64,000 bases of DNA from an uncultured Bacteroidia bacterium (GCA_902801625.1 CADCJI010000022.1:28880-92879), one strand, 5' to 3'. Counted from the first letter of the stretch, positions 1 to 9,055 are shown. The notes: generated from the sequence alone by a model not told the origin. Made by a program: numbers and translations.

Positions 1-308
1 AGCAGTTTCCTCAAGGTGTTGAACATCTCCTCAGGCATCATAAAGACAGCCTCCGAGTCATCATTGACGATGTTCTCCTTCTCCTCCACGATGAAGCGGT
101 TGTTGTGGACAAAGACAATGGCATTGTCAAAAGGCCCGTTCACTTCTTTCCACAACCTTAGCGTTTCTTTGATGTTCTCTTCAGTCTCATCATCCCGAAT
201 GACCTCCTCCACATCGTTCATAGCCTCTCCAGCCAAAGGTGTTTCAATGGCCTGCTTCAGCCCCTCAAAATAGAGCCTTTTCTTGATTATTTCGTCTTTG
301 CCGTTCAT
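1..308 (-). CDS. partial hypothetical protein, cut by the window edge
   Basis: Reading leftward from an ATG at 306-308, 102 codons stay open to the window edge, so the C-terminus is missing. The visible part is acidic and hydrophilic, with no signal peptide or membrane segment, and includes LWKEVNGPFDNAIVFVHNNR. I recognise no family. A TACTTTTG box ends only five bases upstream of the ATG, so the mRNA would be nearly leaderless; alternatively the true start is a Met about 30 codons further in. The next gene upstream on the same strand ends in a strong terminator (340-375), so this is a separate transcription unit. Confidence 0.6.
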   Translation of the reverse strand, partial: MNGKDEIIKKRLYFEGLKQAIETPLAGEAMNDVEEVIRDDETEENIKETLRLWKEVNGPFDNAIVFVHNNRFIVEEKENIVNDDSEAVFMMPEEMFNTLRKL

Positions 309-313
309 GGGTG

Positions 314-321
314 CAAAAGTA
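314..321 (-). promoter_or_regulatory. -7 box TACTTTTG for the gene starting at 308
   Basis: Matches the Bacteroidetes -7 consensus TAnnTTTG on the minus strand; a T-rich TTTG lies about 18 bases upstream as a possible -33 element. It sits five bases from the ATG. Confidence 0.5.
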
Positions 322-339
322 ATGTTTTTACTGACAAAA

Positions 340-375
340 CAAAAAAAGTCCTCGGCATCATCGACACCGAGGACT
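340..375 (-). terminator. Rho-independent terminator after the M49 peptidase gene
   Basis: AGTCCTCGG (347-355) pairs perfectly with CCGAGGACT (367-375). On the minus strand the stem is followed by a run of seven T, placed just downstream of the stop codon at 398. Confidence 0.8.
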
Positions 376-397
376 CATTGTTATTCTTCCTTCCAGC

Positions 398-2488
398 TTA
401 ATGTTTGGCCTTCAAGAAGCTGTATTCCTTGCCATATTTCAAGTGCTGGGCCACGAAATCGGAAGGATACTCGACCTTGTAGTCCACCACCTGGCCGTTT
501 TCCATGACGGGCACAATTTCGGGATTGATGAAACCACCATAAGGCTTCAGACCCAGGGCGTTGTAACGCTCCTTGACTTCCTTATGCAGCTCGGGATCGA
601 CCTTGACGGCGTACTTTTCCACGATGGCCTTGCCCGCGGCATAGTCGCCTTCGCTCTTGATGCGCTGGATCTCTGCCAACAGCTCACCGAACAAGCCTCG
701 CAAAGCCTCGAAGTCGTTGATGACGAAGTAGGTCTTGCCGTTCTCTACCTTCTTTTCGATGACATCTTTTTGTGGGGTTTGTACAGACGTTGCGCGCAAC
801 GTCTCTACCTTGCCATGCTCATAGCACCATTCAGAAATCAATTTTCGGTTCTGCATGTGTGCCTCGGTGACATCCTTGCCCAGCTCCACACGAGCCAGCT
901 GCGACATCATACCGTTGCGGATATAGGAGCAGTACTCGGCCTTATAAGCCTCGGCATCAGGCATCACACCCAACTCCACCATCCTCGGCTCGGCCAGGAA
1001 ATACAGACCAAAGAGGTCGGCACGGGCTTCCTCCAAAGTGGAGCTAAATTCCTTCAAGGCACCAGGCTGTGTGCCAGGTAGCAGCTTGCCCGAACCATGG
1101 CCCAAGCACTCGTGCAGGTTGGTGTGCACCACATCGGCATCGGAACCATATTTCTTGCAGAGATCGACTTCCTCCTGCGAGTAGGCAAACTCTGCCAAGA
1201 CGCTCCTCGGGCATTCATCGGCAGCCTTGTCATAGGCTTCCATCAGGTTGGTGATGGTCACCGATTTGGAGCCGTAGTCCTTGCGAATCCAGTCAGCATT
1301 GGGCAAGTTGATGCCAATCGGGGGCGAGGGGAAGCAGTCGCCAGCCAGCGTGGTGACAATGATACTCTTGGCCGAGACGCCCTTGCACTCCTCTTTCCTG
1401 AAGCGCGGGTCGACGGGCGAATGGTCTTCAAACCACTGGGCATTCTCGCTGATGGTGTTGGAACGCACGGTAGCCTCCAAATCCTTATAGTCAACGACAG
1501 CCTCCCAAGTGGCCTTCATACCCATCGGGTCGGCATAGTCCTCAATGAAACCGTTCACGAAATCAATGTGGGAAAGCGAGTCTTGTACCCAAGCAATGTT
1601 GTATTCATCCCAGGTCTTCAGGTCGCCCGTGGTGTAATAGTCGATGAGCTTCTGCGTGTACTTGCGTTGGCTGTCGTTCTCCGCCACCTCGTTGGCCTTC
1701 TGCAGCCAGCCGATGATGGCTTGGATGGCCTCGCCATACAGACCGTCCGCTTTGTAAACATCTTCATAGATCTTGCCATTTTCCTTCACCAGCTTGGAAT
1801 TCAGTCCGTAGCTGATGGGGGTGGCGTCGTTGGGCTTGCGCATCTTGTTGTAGAAGGCTTCCACCTCGGCCTTTTTGATGTCGCCCTCATAGAAGTTCAC
1901 CGCCGAGTTGACAATGATATCATCCTCACTGCTGCGGCGCACCTTGTAGAGCTCTTCGTCGAAGACCACAGGCGTCAGGAAAGCGATGAAGTCATCCACC
2001 GTCTCGCCCTCGTTGAGCGGGAGCAGGTTAGCGTCGCTGCCCTTAATCAAGTCGGCGAAATAGGTCTCGCTGACCTCTGGGAAGAATTTGTCCTCGGCAT
2101 AATGGTGATGAATACCATTGCTGAAGAACACACGCTTGGCATAGACCACGAAGTTCTGGAAATCGGCACTCTCTCGATCGCCTTGATACGAGTTCAGCAC
2201 AGCCTCGATGGTCTTGCGGACCACCAGATTGTACTTGCAGTTTTGGTCGGCGAGGATATCGCGACCACATTTGGCGGCTTCACCCAAATAATAGATGTAG
2301 TTCTTCTGTTGCAGCGTCAGTTGGTCCCAGTCCGGGATTTGGTAACGCATGATCCTCAAGTCGGCGAACTCGTCCACCAGATACTTGAATTCCTCTTTGG
2401 GCTGGGGCTGTTCGACGGGTTTCTCCTCTTTCGGAGCGCAGCCCACCATAGCGGCAGCCATTCCAATGCAAATCATTATTTTTTTCAT
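398..2488 (-). CDS. dipeptidyl peptidase III-like (M49) zinc peptidase, lipoprotein
   Basis: A 696-residue protein with a lipoprotein signal (AAAMVGC, Cys17), so probably tethered to a membrane facing the periplasm or outside. The M49 zinc motif HECLGH is at residues 459-464 (family form HEXXGH) and the second ligand motif EEARAD at about 486-491. These give the two His, the catalytic Glu and the second-motif Glu expected of DPP III enzymes, which remove dipeptides from peptide N-termini. Length fits bacterial DPP III (about 675-710). It probably feeds on peptides released by the other secreted proteases of the window. Own terminator downstream; no clear promoter box seen in the T-rich leader. 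Confidence 0.88.
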   Translation of the reverse strand: MKKIMICIGMAAAMVGCAPKEEKPVEQPQPKEEFKYLVDEFADLRIMRYQIPDWDQLTLQQKNYIYYLGEAAKCGRDILADQNCKYNLVVRKTIEAVLNSYQGDRESADFQNFVVYAKRVFFSNGIHHHYAEDKFFPEVSETYFADLIKGSDANLLPLNEGETVDDFIAFLTPVVFDEELYKVRRSSEDDIIVNSAVNFYEGDIKKAEVEAFYNKMRKPNDATPISYGLNSKLVKENGKIYEDVYKADGLYGEAIQAIIGWLQKANEVAENDSQRKYTQKLIDYYTTGDLKTWDEYNIAWVQDSLSHIDFVNGFIEDYADPMGMKATWEAVVDYKDLEATVRSNTISENAQWFEDHSPVDPRFRKEECKGVSAKSIIVTTLAGDCFPSPPIGINLPNADWIRKDYGSKSVTITNLMEAYDKAADECPRSVLAEFAYSQEEVDLCKKYGSDADVVHTNLHECLGHGSGKLLPGTQPGALKEFSSTLEEARADLFGLYFLAEPRMVELGVMPDAEAYKAEYCSYIRNGMMSQLARVELGKDVTEAHMQNRKLISEWCYEHGKVETLRATSVQTPQKDVIEKKVENGKTYFVINDFEALRGLFGELLAEIQRIKSEGDYAAGKAIVEKYAVKVDPELHKEVKERYNALGLKPYGGFINPEIVPVMENGQVVDYKVEYPSDFVAQHLKYGKEYSFLKAKH

Positions 2489-2575
2489 TTTTGAGTTTGT
2501 TATGTAACTGTTATCTATAATAATGCTGTTTTTTTTTTGACTTCGGGACTGCGGGACTGCGAGACGCTCATGTAC

Positions 2576-3325
2576 TTAATACTTGAACCTGATCGAGACC
2601 TCAGAAAGAAAGTCGTGTTTCTTATAGTTTTCGGAGGGAACACGGCTGCGGTATTCGTAGGAAAACGCAATGTCTATGAAAAACTTCCGAGTGATCTGTG
2701 TTTGCAGCTTGGTGTTGCAGTTGATGATGTAGTCATCGAAATCGAGCACCGAAGGTTGATAGAATGTGGTATGCAGCAAAGTGAGGTTTTCGGCAAGCCT
2801 TTGCTTGATCTTAGGGCGAATCGAGATGCGGTAGTTGTTGTTGAGAAGGTGGGTCTCATCAGTGAAGTCGGTCCAATCGTAGACGAAAGCCGCGCTGATG
2901 GAATAGTCGCAGATGGCAGGGATGGTGTAGATGCGATATTTCATTCCGGCAAGCCCGCTCAGCCTGAGGTCATAGCCCTTGTATTTGTTGGTAAGCATCT
3001 CACAGGCCAGAAATGGAGAATATTTTCCATACTGGTACAAGTCCATCTTGAAGCCGCCGTTAATCTCAAAATTGGTCTCCTTCCATCGCTGGTCGGTGGC
3101 ATTCCTGTCGATGAGTGAGCTATAAAGCAGCTTGTAGCGGGCATCGAATGCAATCAGGCTATCGTTGCGCTCAATGGCACCGTCGTTGCTGATGTTGCAG
3201 TTGTTGACATTGCCCGCGTTAAAAGAAGCACCAAGGCCGAAGTTATAATGCCATTTGTTTTGTGCCTTGGCGCACATTACACTGAAAGCCAACAACACAA
3301 ACAGAGAAAGCCGCAACTTGTTCAT
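2576..3325 (-). CDS. DUF481-like outer-membrane beta-barrel protein
   Basis: A 249-residue protein starting at MNKLRLSLFVLL, which begins a clear signal peptide cut after CAKAQ; the upstream extension of the frame overlaps the next gene and lacks signal features. The mature part opens with a strand containing NAGNVNNCN, has alternating hydrophobic/aromatic strands (KYSPFLACEM, SGLAGMKYRI) and ends in Tyr (RFKY), the usual C-terminal aromatic of outer-membrane barrels. The pattern resembles DUF481/YdiY proteins of unknown role. It starts 28 bases after the stop of the esterase gene on the same strand, so the two are probably cotranscribed. Family assignment is by pattern only. Confidence 0.65.
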   Translation of the reverse strand: MNKLRLSLFVLLAFSVMCAKAQNKWHYNFGLGASFNAGNVNNCNISNDGAIERNDSLIAFDARYKLLYSSLIDRNATDQRWKETNFEINGGFKMDLYQYGKYSPFLACEMLTNKYKGYDLRLSGLAGMKYRIYTIPAICDYSISAAFVYDWTDFTDETHLLNNNYRISIRPKIKQRLAENLTLLHTTFYQPSVLDFDDYIINCNTKLQTQITRKFFIDIAFSYEYRSRVPSENYKKHDFLSEVSIRFKY

Positions 3326-3353
3326 TTCTTGTCGTTTAGATGCAGAAGGCGGC

Positions 3354-4271
3354 TCATTTATACAAATCTCCGGGAGTGTATAGGTCGAAGGCAGGCATTG
3401 TCTTGGGATCGAGGTTCTGGTAGGTGCCGTCCACCTGGATTCGCTCTTTGTTGAGCACATAGTGGCGACAGAACCACACGAGGTCATCAACCGTCAGTGG
3501 GCCTCCCGCTGCCACGCTGTGTCCGTAGCCCTCGAATCGGCGAGCGAAAAAGGGATAGCCGAACTTCTCGAAACGTTCCACCAAGGCATCGGAGCCAAAG
3601 AAGCCCGTATTGAAGAAACTAATCTTCTTATAAGGCACCAGCTTATCTGATGTACCGTGATAGAACATGGTCGGAGCAGGTGCGTGTTTACTGTATTTCA
3701 CCTTGCCTTCCTTGGAGAAGATGGCGCCTGCATACGACACCACGCCAGCCAGACGGAAGTCTTCGGGGAGAATGTCATAATTCAGAAAACCGTTGCATAG
3801 GGCATAATCCACTTGCAACGAAGTGATAGCACCCGCACTAGAACCAATCATCACAATATAATCCTTGTTCACCTTCAGTTCCTTGGCATGTTCAAGCAGG
3901 TAGGCGATGGCCGAGATAGCGTCTTCCGCAGCCATGTTGACGGCATCTTTCAGGGGATCGGAGTTGAAAATGCTGAGGTTCTTGGCACCTTTCAGGCCTA
4001 AACGATAGTCGATGGCGGCCACTTGGAAACCTTCATCAACCAACTGCTTGAAATAAGCTTTCTCAAACTCACCATCGCGATGACCTCCGATGAAGCCGCC
4101 GCCGAAGACATAGACCATGCAAATTGTGCTATCGTGAACCTTGTCGGGCGTGTAGAAATCAAGATAGAGTTGGAGTGTGTCACGCTCGGCATACTGGTAG
4201 GTCTTCATATTCTGCGCGAAGGCCGTCATGCCTACGAGGATGAGTGCCAATAGTAGAGTTATTCTTTTCAT
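3354..4271 (-). CDS. secreted alpha/beta-hydrolase (esterase/carboxylesterase-like)
   Basis: A 305-residue protein starting at MKRITLLLALIL, a signal peptide ending at TAFAQ; the longer upstream reading is repeat-derived. Features of a BD-FAE/carboxylesterase-type hydrolase are visible: a glycine-rich oxyanion stretch GGGFIGGHRDGE, the nucleophile elbow GSSAGA, an acidic-residue region TSDKLVPY and a C-terminal His in YGHSVAAGG. It probably hydrolyses small esters in the periplasm; the substrate cannot be told. It lies upstream of the DUF481-like gene (28-base gap) and 89 bases after the LpxD-like gene, with a palindromic repeat in that gap. Confidence 0.75.
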   Translation of the reverse strand: MKRITLLLALILVGMTAFAQNMKTYQYAERDTLQLYLDFYTPDKVHDSTICMVYVFGGGFIGGHRDGEFEKAYFKQLVDEGFQVAAIDYRLGLKGAKNLSIFNSDPLKDAVNMAAEDAISAIAYLLEHAKELKVNKDYIVMIGSSAGAITSLQVDYALCNGFLNYDILPEDFRLAGVVSYAGAIFSKEGKVKYSKHAPAPTMFYHGTSDKLVPYKKISFFNTGFFGSDALVERFEKFGYPFFARRFEGYGHSVAAGGPLTVDDLVWFCRHYVLNKERIQVDGTYQNLDPKTMPAFDLYTPGDLYK

Positions 4272-4282
4272 GGTTGTGTTTT

Positions 4283-4358
4283 TGACTATGGACAATGGCT
4301 TATGACTATGGCCTGCTATAACCGAGAGGCAGGCCATTAGCCATCTGCCATAGGCCAT
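4283..4358. repeat. dispersed 'ccataggccat' palindromic repeat
   Basis: Contains the inverted pair GGCCTGC / GCAGGCC and several 'gactatgg', 'ccatag' words. A related motif lies at 18608-18684 next to another gene end. Confidence 0.45.
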
Positions 4359-4360
4359 CG

Positions 4361-5302
4361 TTATGATTGATGTGTTTTATAGTATTCTTTCAGGAATTCC
4401 GGCAGTTGGCGCAAGGCGGCCTGTTCGCGCCATTGTTTCCGCACCTCTTGGGCAGGCACACCGAAGACGGCCTTGCCCGGCTCGATGTTCTTGTCGACGG
4501 CTGAGGTGGCCAAAACCACGGCACCCGTACCGATGACCAAGTCCTTGTTGATGCACACACGACCCCAAAGGATGACATCGTCTTCGATACGCGTCACGCC
4601 AGCGATGGCGGCGTGGGCACCGATGAGGCAGTTGTGGCCGATGTAGCTGTCGTGGCCGATTTGGCAGTGGTTGTCGAGCTTGGTGCCGCTCTCGATGATG
4701 GTGTCGGAAGTGACACCACGGTCGATGCTGCACAGAGCGCCAATCTCCACATCATCAGCGATGACCACACGGCCAAAGGACTCGAACTTCTTGAAGCCTT
4801 CGTTGCGGCGCTGGAAATAATAGCCATCCGCACCGATGACGCTGCCCGAGTGAATGATGACATTGTCGCCAATCACGCAGTGGTCGTAGATGGTCACATT
4901 GGGATGGATGAGGCAGTTCTTACCAATGACGGTATGATGGCCCACAAATGAGCCCGGCATGATGAGCGTACCCTCCCCTATCTCGGCCGAGTCGCTGATG
5001 GGCTGCGTCTGAGGCTCGAAAGGACGGAAATGGCGCATGATACGCATGAAGGCGTCGAAAGGATCGTCATGAAGAAGCAGGGCTTTCCCTTCAGGGCAAA
5101 CCACCTCTTTATTAATAAGTACCACTGTCGCAGCCGAGTTGAGCGCCTTGGCGTAGTATTTCGGATGGTCGACGAAGGTGATATCGCCTGCCTCCACCTT
5201 GTGGATTTCGTTCAAGCCCGTGATAGGAAAGTTAGCAGGGCCAATATATTTTGCGTCAATGAGTCCCGCAATAGTTTTCAGAGTAGTTTTCTTGATTTTC
5301 AT
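4361..5302 (-). CDS. lpxD: LpxD-like UDP-3-O-acylglucosamine N-acyltransferase
   Basis: A 313-residue protein: an N-terminal uridine-binding-like domain (to about residue 100) followed by a left-handed beta-helix of hexapeptide repeats (IGKNCLI, IGDNVII, IGHDSYI and so on). The segment DNHCQIGHD carries the His expected as catalytic base of LpxD, which adds the N-linked acyl chain of lipid A. The start at MKIKKTTLK is chosen because the longer frame runs through the promoter. It is shorter than enterobacterial LpxD (about 340), and Bacteroidetes often carry a second LpxD-like paralogue; whether this is the main enzyme cannot be decided here. A TATTTTTG box lies 25 bases upstream. Confidence 0.78.
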   Translation of the reverse strand: MKIKKTTLKTIAGLIDAKYIGPANFPITGLNEIHKVEAGDITFVDHPKYYAKALNSAATVVLINKEVVCPEGKALLLHDDPFDAFMRIMRHFRPFEPQTQPISDSAEIGEGTLIMPGSFVGHHTVIGKNCLIHPNVTIYDHCVIGDNVIIHSGSVIGADGYYFQRRNEGFKKFESFGRVVIADDVEIGALCSIDRGVTSDTIIESGTKLDNHCQIGHDSYIGHNCLIGAHAAIAGVTRIEDDVILWGRVCINKDLVIGTGAVVLATSAVDKNIEPGKAVFGVPAQEVRKQWREQAALRQLPEFLKEYYKTHQS

Positions 5303-5326
5303 CGGAAATGTCTTTTGATAAAGATG

Positions 5327-5334
5327 CAAAAATA
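5327..5334 (-). promoter_or_regulatory. -7 box TATTTTTG for the lpxD-like gene
   Basis: Perfect TAnnTTTG match on the minus strand, 25 bases upstream of the ATG at 5302. Confidence 0.6.
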
Positions 5335-5408
5335 GGATTTTTTTCTCAATCAAGAAAAAGTTTGAAAAACTAAACCGCCAATTACAGCAACAAGAATTGA
5401 AAACTCCG

Positions 5409-5759
5409 CTATTTCTGCAACTCCGAAATATACCCTTTCACCTGCTCAAGGAGAGGCCTAAGGTCTTTGGAATATGTTTCCCAAATAAACAGCGGACTGG
5501 CTGTATAATAGCCATGAACAAGCACATTGCGCATATCAATGATATTACGCCACGGTGTTTGGGGATGTTCCTCACGGAATTCCTTTGTCAACATATTGGC
5601 TGCTTCACCAATAATCATAATGTTGTATACCACCGCATGATAGCACATCACATCGCTCTTCATTTCCTCAAAAGTCTTCCCTTCAAGGAAATCCATCACA
5701 TGACCGATGCTTGCCTCAATGTGAACCAGCCTCTCAATATCCCTAACTTGCTCTCTCAT
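5409..5759 (-). CDS. hepT: HepT-like HEPN toxin of a MntA/HepT system
   Basis: A 116-residue all-helical DUF86/HEPN protein. The RNase signature R-x4-H-x-Y is present as RNVLVHGYY near residues 75-85. The ATG at 5757-5759 gives the normal family length; a longer reading would overlap the whole partner. In type VII toxin-antitoxin systems HepT is a ribonuclease or growth inhibitor that MntA silences by AMPylating the HxY tyrosine. The gene overlaps the 3' end of mntA by 17 bases, the usual arrangement, so the two are translationally coupled. Confidence 0.85.
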   Translation of the reverse strand: MREQVRDIERLVHIEASIGHVMDFLEGKTFEEMKSDVMCYHAVVYNIMIIGEAANMLTKEFREEHPQTPWRNIIDMRNVLVHGYYTASPLFIWETYSKDLRPLLEQVKGYISELQK

Positions 5760-6042
5760 AGACCAGTCTCTTGTCACGATTAGCCGATTCCACGGCAAAA
5801 GGAAGCAAGGTACCTTCCTCCACCAAGTCAACTTGACGGCCAAGGCGTTCCTCCAACTCTCTCCACATTTGTGCGTAGGCGAACAATCCAATGGGACTGC
5901 TGTGGTCAAACTCGACCAAAATATCCACATCGCTATCAGGTGTGGCTTCACCACGTGCAAACGAGCCAAACAACCATGCTTTCAAGACAGGTTTGGTCTT
6001 GAAGTAGTCGGCGATAATATAGATAAGAGTTTGTTCGCTCAT
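5743..6042 (-). CDS. mntA: MntA-like minimal nucleotidyltransferase antitoxin
   Basis: A 99-residue minimal nucleotidyltransferase. The motif GSFARGEATPDSDVDILVEF has the GS-x10-DxD form; the aspartates bind Mg-ATP. Families of this type add AMP groups to the partner HEPN toxin. It is promoter-proximal (TACCTTTG at 6062-6069) and overlaps hepT, as expected for an antitoxin-first operon. A second nucleotidyltransferase of the same class lies at 9330 without an intact partner. Confidence 0.85.
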   Translation of the reverse strand: MSEQTLIYIIADYFKTKPVLKAWLFGSFARGEATPDSDVDILVEFDHSSPIGLFAYAQMWRELEERLGRQVDLVEEGTLLPFAVESANRDKRLVYERAS

Positions 6043-6061
6043 TTTTCATTGTTTTTCAGCG

Positions 6062-6069
6062 CAAAGGTA
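6062..6069 (-). promoter_or_regulatory. -7 box TACCTTTG for mntA-hepT
   Basis: Consensus match on the minus strand, 19 bases upstream of the mntA start codon. Confidence 0.55.
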
Positions 6070-6114
6070 AATAAAAAAAACAAATTACGACTGAATTTTG
6101 CAATTATCCAAAAC

Positions 6115-6153
6115 AAAAGCAGTTGCAATCACTCGGATCACAACTGCTTTTTA
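6115..6153 (-). terminator. terminator after efp
   Basis: AAAAGCAGTTG pairs with CAACTGCTTTTT around a short loop; on the minus strand a T-rich tail follows. It lies just downstream of the efp stop at 6171. Confidence 0.75.
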
Positions 6154-6170
6154 AAGTTTTCAAGGTCTGC

Positions 6171-6734
6171 TTAAGCCTTCACGCGTTCGCAGTATTCGCC
6201 CGTGCGGGTGTCGACACGGATCATGTCATCGGTGTTGATGAACAACGGCACGCGGACCATGGCGCCAGTCTCAACGGTGGCTTCCTTCAGAGCGTTAGTG
6301 GCGGTGTTGCCCTTCTCACCAGGCTCGGTGTAGGTCACTTGCAGGACGGTCTTCACCGGCATTTCGGCGAAGAGGATGGTCTCGGTGCTGGCGTCGACGA
6401 CGACGTCAACCACATCGTTTTCCTTCATGAACTTCACGCCAGTGATGTTGTCGCCAGCGATCGGGATCTGTTCGTAAGTTTCGGTGTGCATGAAGATATA
6501 GTCCTCACCTTCCTTGTAGAGGTACTGATAGGGACGGTGCTCAACGCGGACATCCTCGAGCTTCACGCCGATGTCGAAACGCTTTTCCAAAACGTTGCCG
6601 CTCAGCACATCCTTCAGTTTGATACGCATGATAGTGTTGCCCTTGCCAGGCTTAACATGTTGGAAGTCAATGCAGAAATAAATCTTTCCATCCAGACGGA
6701 CGGCGCTTCCAATCTTTACATCTTGACTTAACAT
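6171..6734 (-). CDS. efp: elongation factor P
   Basis: A 187-residue protein of the normal EF-P length with three beta-barrel domains. The loop HVKPGKGN (residues 26-33) holds Lys31, the position that reaches the ribosomal peptidyl-transferase centre and is modified in many bacteria. The C-terminal part carries the expected GYCERVKA-like end (GEYCERVKA). EF-P relieves stalling at polyproline, which matters for the proline-rich insert of Rho encoded in this same window (my inference). Monocistronic: own TACTTTTG promoter and own terminator. Confidence 0.95.
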   Translation of the reverse strand: MLSQDVKIGSAVRLDGKIYFCIDFQHVKPGKGNTIMRIKLKDVLSGNVLEKRFDIGVKLEDVRVEHRPYQYLYKEGEDYIFMHTETYEQIPIAGDNITGVKFMKENDVVDVVVDASTETILFAEMPVKTVLQVTYTEPGEKGNTATNALKEATVETGAMVRVPLFINTDDMIRVDTRTGEYCERVKA

Positions 6735-6812
6735 AGTATTTTCAGATTTAAATATTTAAGATTCAAAGATTTAAAATTCAAAATTCAATTCCGACGTTAC
6801 GAAATGAAGGTG

Positions 6813-6820
6813 CAAAAGTA
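6813..6820 (-). promoter_or_regulatory. -7 box TACTTTTG for efp
   Basis: Consensus match on the minus strand 78 bases upstream of the efp ATG; the leader between them contains short 'aaattcaaaat' repeats. Confidence 0.55.
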
Positions 6821-6915
6821 GTGGATTTCAGGGAAATGGCAAAGGAATTATGAAAAAAATCTCAGCATAAGTCATTATTTTGTACTTTTACGGCCAAATT
6901 CAAAACCCTATCAAT

Positions 6916-9042
6916 ATGAGAAAAAACAAACTATTCCTGTTAGCCATGATTACCTGCCTAATCGTATCGTGCAACACACAACCCCGTGAAAACGGAGCCA
7001 AAAATGAAACAAAAACCGACGCTAAGACCGAGATCAAGGAGAAAATCGGTCCGAAAGAGCTCACCTTGCAGTCGGACATCATGACGCCCGAAGTGCTGTG
7101 GAGCATGGGCCGCATCGGGGAATACAGCATCTCGCCCGACCATCAGAAAATCGTCTACGCCGTCACCTACTACAGCGTGCCCGAAAACCGTAGCGGCTCC
7201 ACCTTGTATATCATGAACGCCGACGGCAGCGACAACAAGGTGTTGGTCGTGAGCAACGACAGCCAATATAGCCCGCAATGGCGTCCCGATGGGAAGAAGA
7301 TTGGTTTCCTTGCCCCGAAAGACGATGTCATGCAACTTTGGGAAGTGAATCCCGACGGCACCGACCTGCAATGCGTCTCCAGCGAGGCCGACGACATCAA
7401 CGGATTCCTCTACTCACCCGACTGCGCTCAAGTGCTCTTCACCAAAGAAGTGAAACTGAAAGAAACCGTTGCCGACATCTATCCAGACCTCGACAAATCC
7501 TCAGGCCGCATCAACAACGACCTGATGTACCGCCACTGGGACCATTGGGTAGACACCTACGGCCATATCTTTGTGGGTAACTTCAGCAGTGGCAAGATCG
7601 AGGCTTCGTTCGACGCGATGCAAGGCGAGCAATGGGAAGCCCCCGTGCGTCCCTTCGGCGGCATGGAACAAGTGCAATGGTTGCCCGACGGCAAGAGCTT
7701 CGTGTACTGCTGCCGCAAGAAGGTCGGTAAGGACTACGCCCTCTCGACCAACACCGACATCTACCAATACATCATCCAAAGCGGCGAGTGCAAGAACCTC
7801 ACCGAAGGCATGATGGGCTACGATCTCAACCCCGTCATCTCGCCCGACGGCAAATACATGGCCTGGGAGAGCATGGAACGCGACGGCTACGAGAGCGACA
7901 AGCAACGCCTCTTCGTGATGAACCTCGAAACAGGCGAGAAGACCGACTACTCAGCCAAGTTCGACCAATGCTGCACGGGCTTCAGCTGGGCTGATGACAG
8001 CAAGACCCTTTATTTCATCAGCGATGCCTACGCCACTGACCAACTTTACGCTTTGAACATCGAAAACGGTGAAATCAAGAAACTGACGGAAGGCCAGCAC
8101 AACTACATCTCGGTGCAATACAATGGCGACAAGCTCATTGCAGGCCGCCAGTCGATGAGCCACCCGACGGAGCTCTTCAGCGTCGACCCTGCCACAGGCG
8201 AGGCCACGCAAATCACCACCGTCAACGACAAAATCTTTGCCCAACTGACCATGGGTGAGGTCAAGGAACGCTGGGTGAAGACCACTGACGGTAAGGACAT
8301 GCTGACCTGGGTCATCTATCCCCCGCATTTCGACAGCACCAAGCAATACCCTGCCCTGCTCTACTGCGAAGGCGGACCGCAAAGCACCGTGAGCCAGTTC
8401 TGGAGCTATCGTTGGAACTTCCAGATGATGGCTGCTAACGATTACATCATCGTGGCCCCCAATCGTCGCGGCCTGCCCGGCTTCGGTCAGGAATGGCTTG
8501 AGGAAATCAGTGGCGACTACGGCGGACAATGCATGAAGGACTACCTCAGTGCCATTGACGAACTGAAGAAAGAGCCTTACATCGACGAGAACCGCCTCGG
8601 TGCAGTGGGTGCCAGCTTCGGTGGCTTCAGCGTGTACTGGTTGGCCGGTCACCACGACGGCCGTTTCAAGGCCCTCATCGCCCACGACGGCATGTTCAAC
8701 CTGGAGGCACAATACCTCGAGACCGAGGAGATGTGGTTCGTGAACTGGGACCTCGGCGGCCCCTTCTGGGACTGGAACAACCCCACCGTGCGCAAGACCT
8801 ACGCCAATTCACCCCACCTCTTCGTCGACAAATGGACCGCGCCCATCCTCGTCATCCACGGCGGATTGGACTACCGCATCTGCTTCACGCAGGGCATGCA
8901 GGCCTACAACGCCGCCATCCTGCGCGGCCTCGACGCCGAGTTCCTCTATTTCCCCGACGAGAACCACTGGGTGCTGAAACCACAGAATGGCGTGCTGTGG
9001 CAACGCAGGTTCTACAATTGGTTGGATAAATACCTGAAATAA
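6916..9042 (+). CDS. S9 family prolyl oligopeptidase-like lipoprotein (DPP-type)
   Basis: A 708-residue protein with a lipoprotein signal (CLIVSC). Residues about 60-440 form repeated WD40/PD40-like blades of a beta-propeller (PDGKKIGF, PDGKYMAW), and the C-terminal third is an alpha/beta-hydrolase with the triad Ser567 (GASFGGF), Asp652 (GGLDYR) and His684 (ENHWV). This is the layout of S9C/DPP5-like exopeptidases, which release dipeptides from oligopeptides. The start at MRKNKLFLL is preferred as it begins the signal peptide. A near-consensus TACTTTTA box is at 6883. A clean terminator follows at 9056. With the M49 lipoprotein it forms a peptide-degrading surface toolkit. Confidence 0.9.
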   Translation: MRKNKLFLLAMITCLIVSCNTQPRENGAKNETKTDAKTEIKEKIGPKELTLQSDIMTPEVLWSMGRIGEYSISPDHQKIVYAVTYYSVPENRSGSTLYIMNADGSDNKVLVVSNDSQYSPQWRPDGKKIGFLAPKDDVMQLWEVNPDGTDLQCVSSEADDINGFLYSPDCAQVLFTKEVKLKETVADIYPDLDKSSGRINNDLMYRHWDHWVDTYGHIFVGNFSSGKIEASFDAMQGEQWEAPVRPFGGMEQVQWLPDGKSFVYCCRKKVGKDYALSTNTDIYQYIIQSGECKNLTEGMMGYDLNPVISPDGKYMAWESMERDGYESDKQRLFVMNLETGEKTDYSAKFDQCCTGFSWADDSKTLYFISDAYATDQLYALNIENGEIKKLTEGQHNYISVQYNGDKLIAGRQSMSHPTELFSVDPATGEATQITTVNDKIFAQLTMGEVKERWVKTTDGKDMLTWVIYPPHFDSTKQYPALLYCEGGPQSTVSQFWSYRWNFQMMAANDYIIVAPNRRGLPGFGQEWLEEISGDYGGQCMKDYLSAIDELKKEPYIDENRLGAVGASFGGFSVYWLAGHHDGRFKALIAHDGMFNLEAQYLETEEMWFVNWDLGGPFWDWNNPTVRKTYANSPHLFVDKWTAPILVIHGGLDYRICFTQGMQAYNAAILRGLDAEFLYFPDENHWVLKPQNGVLWQRRFYNWLDKYLK

Positions 9043-9055
9043 AAACCTAAATGAT

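Noticed and set aside
1097-2494. Long open frame (465 codons) antisense to the M49 peptidase gene
   Set aside because: Its sequence lacks domains or a signal, and it mirrors the codon bias of the clearly real gene on the other strand, including its HECLGH region.
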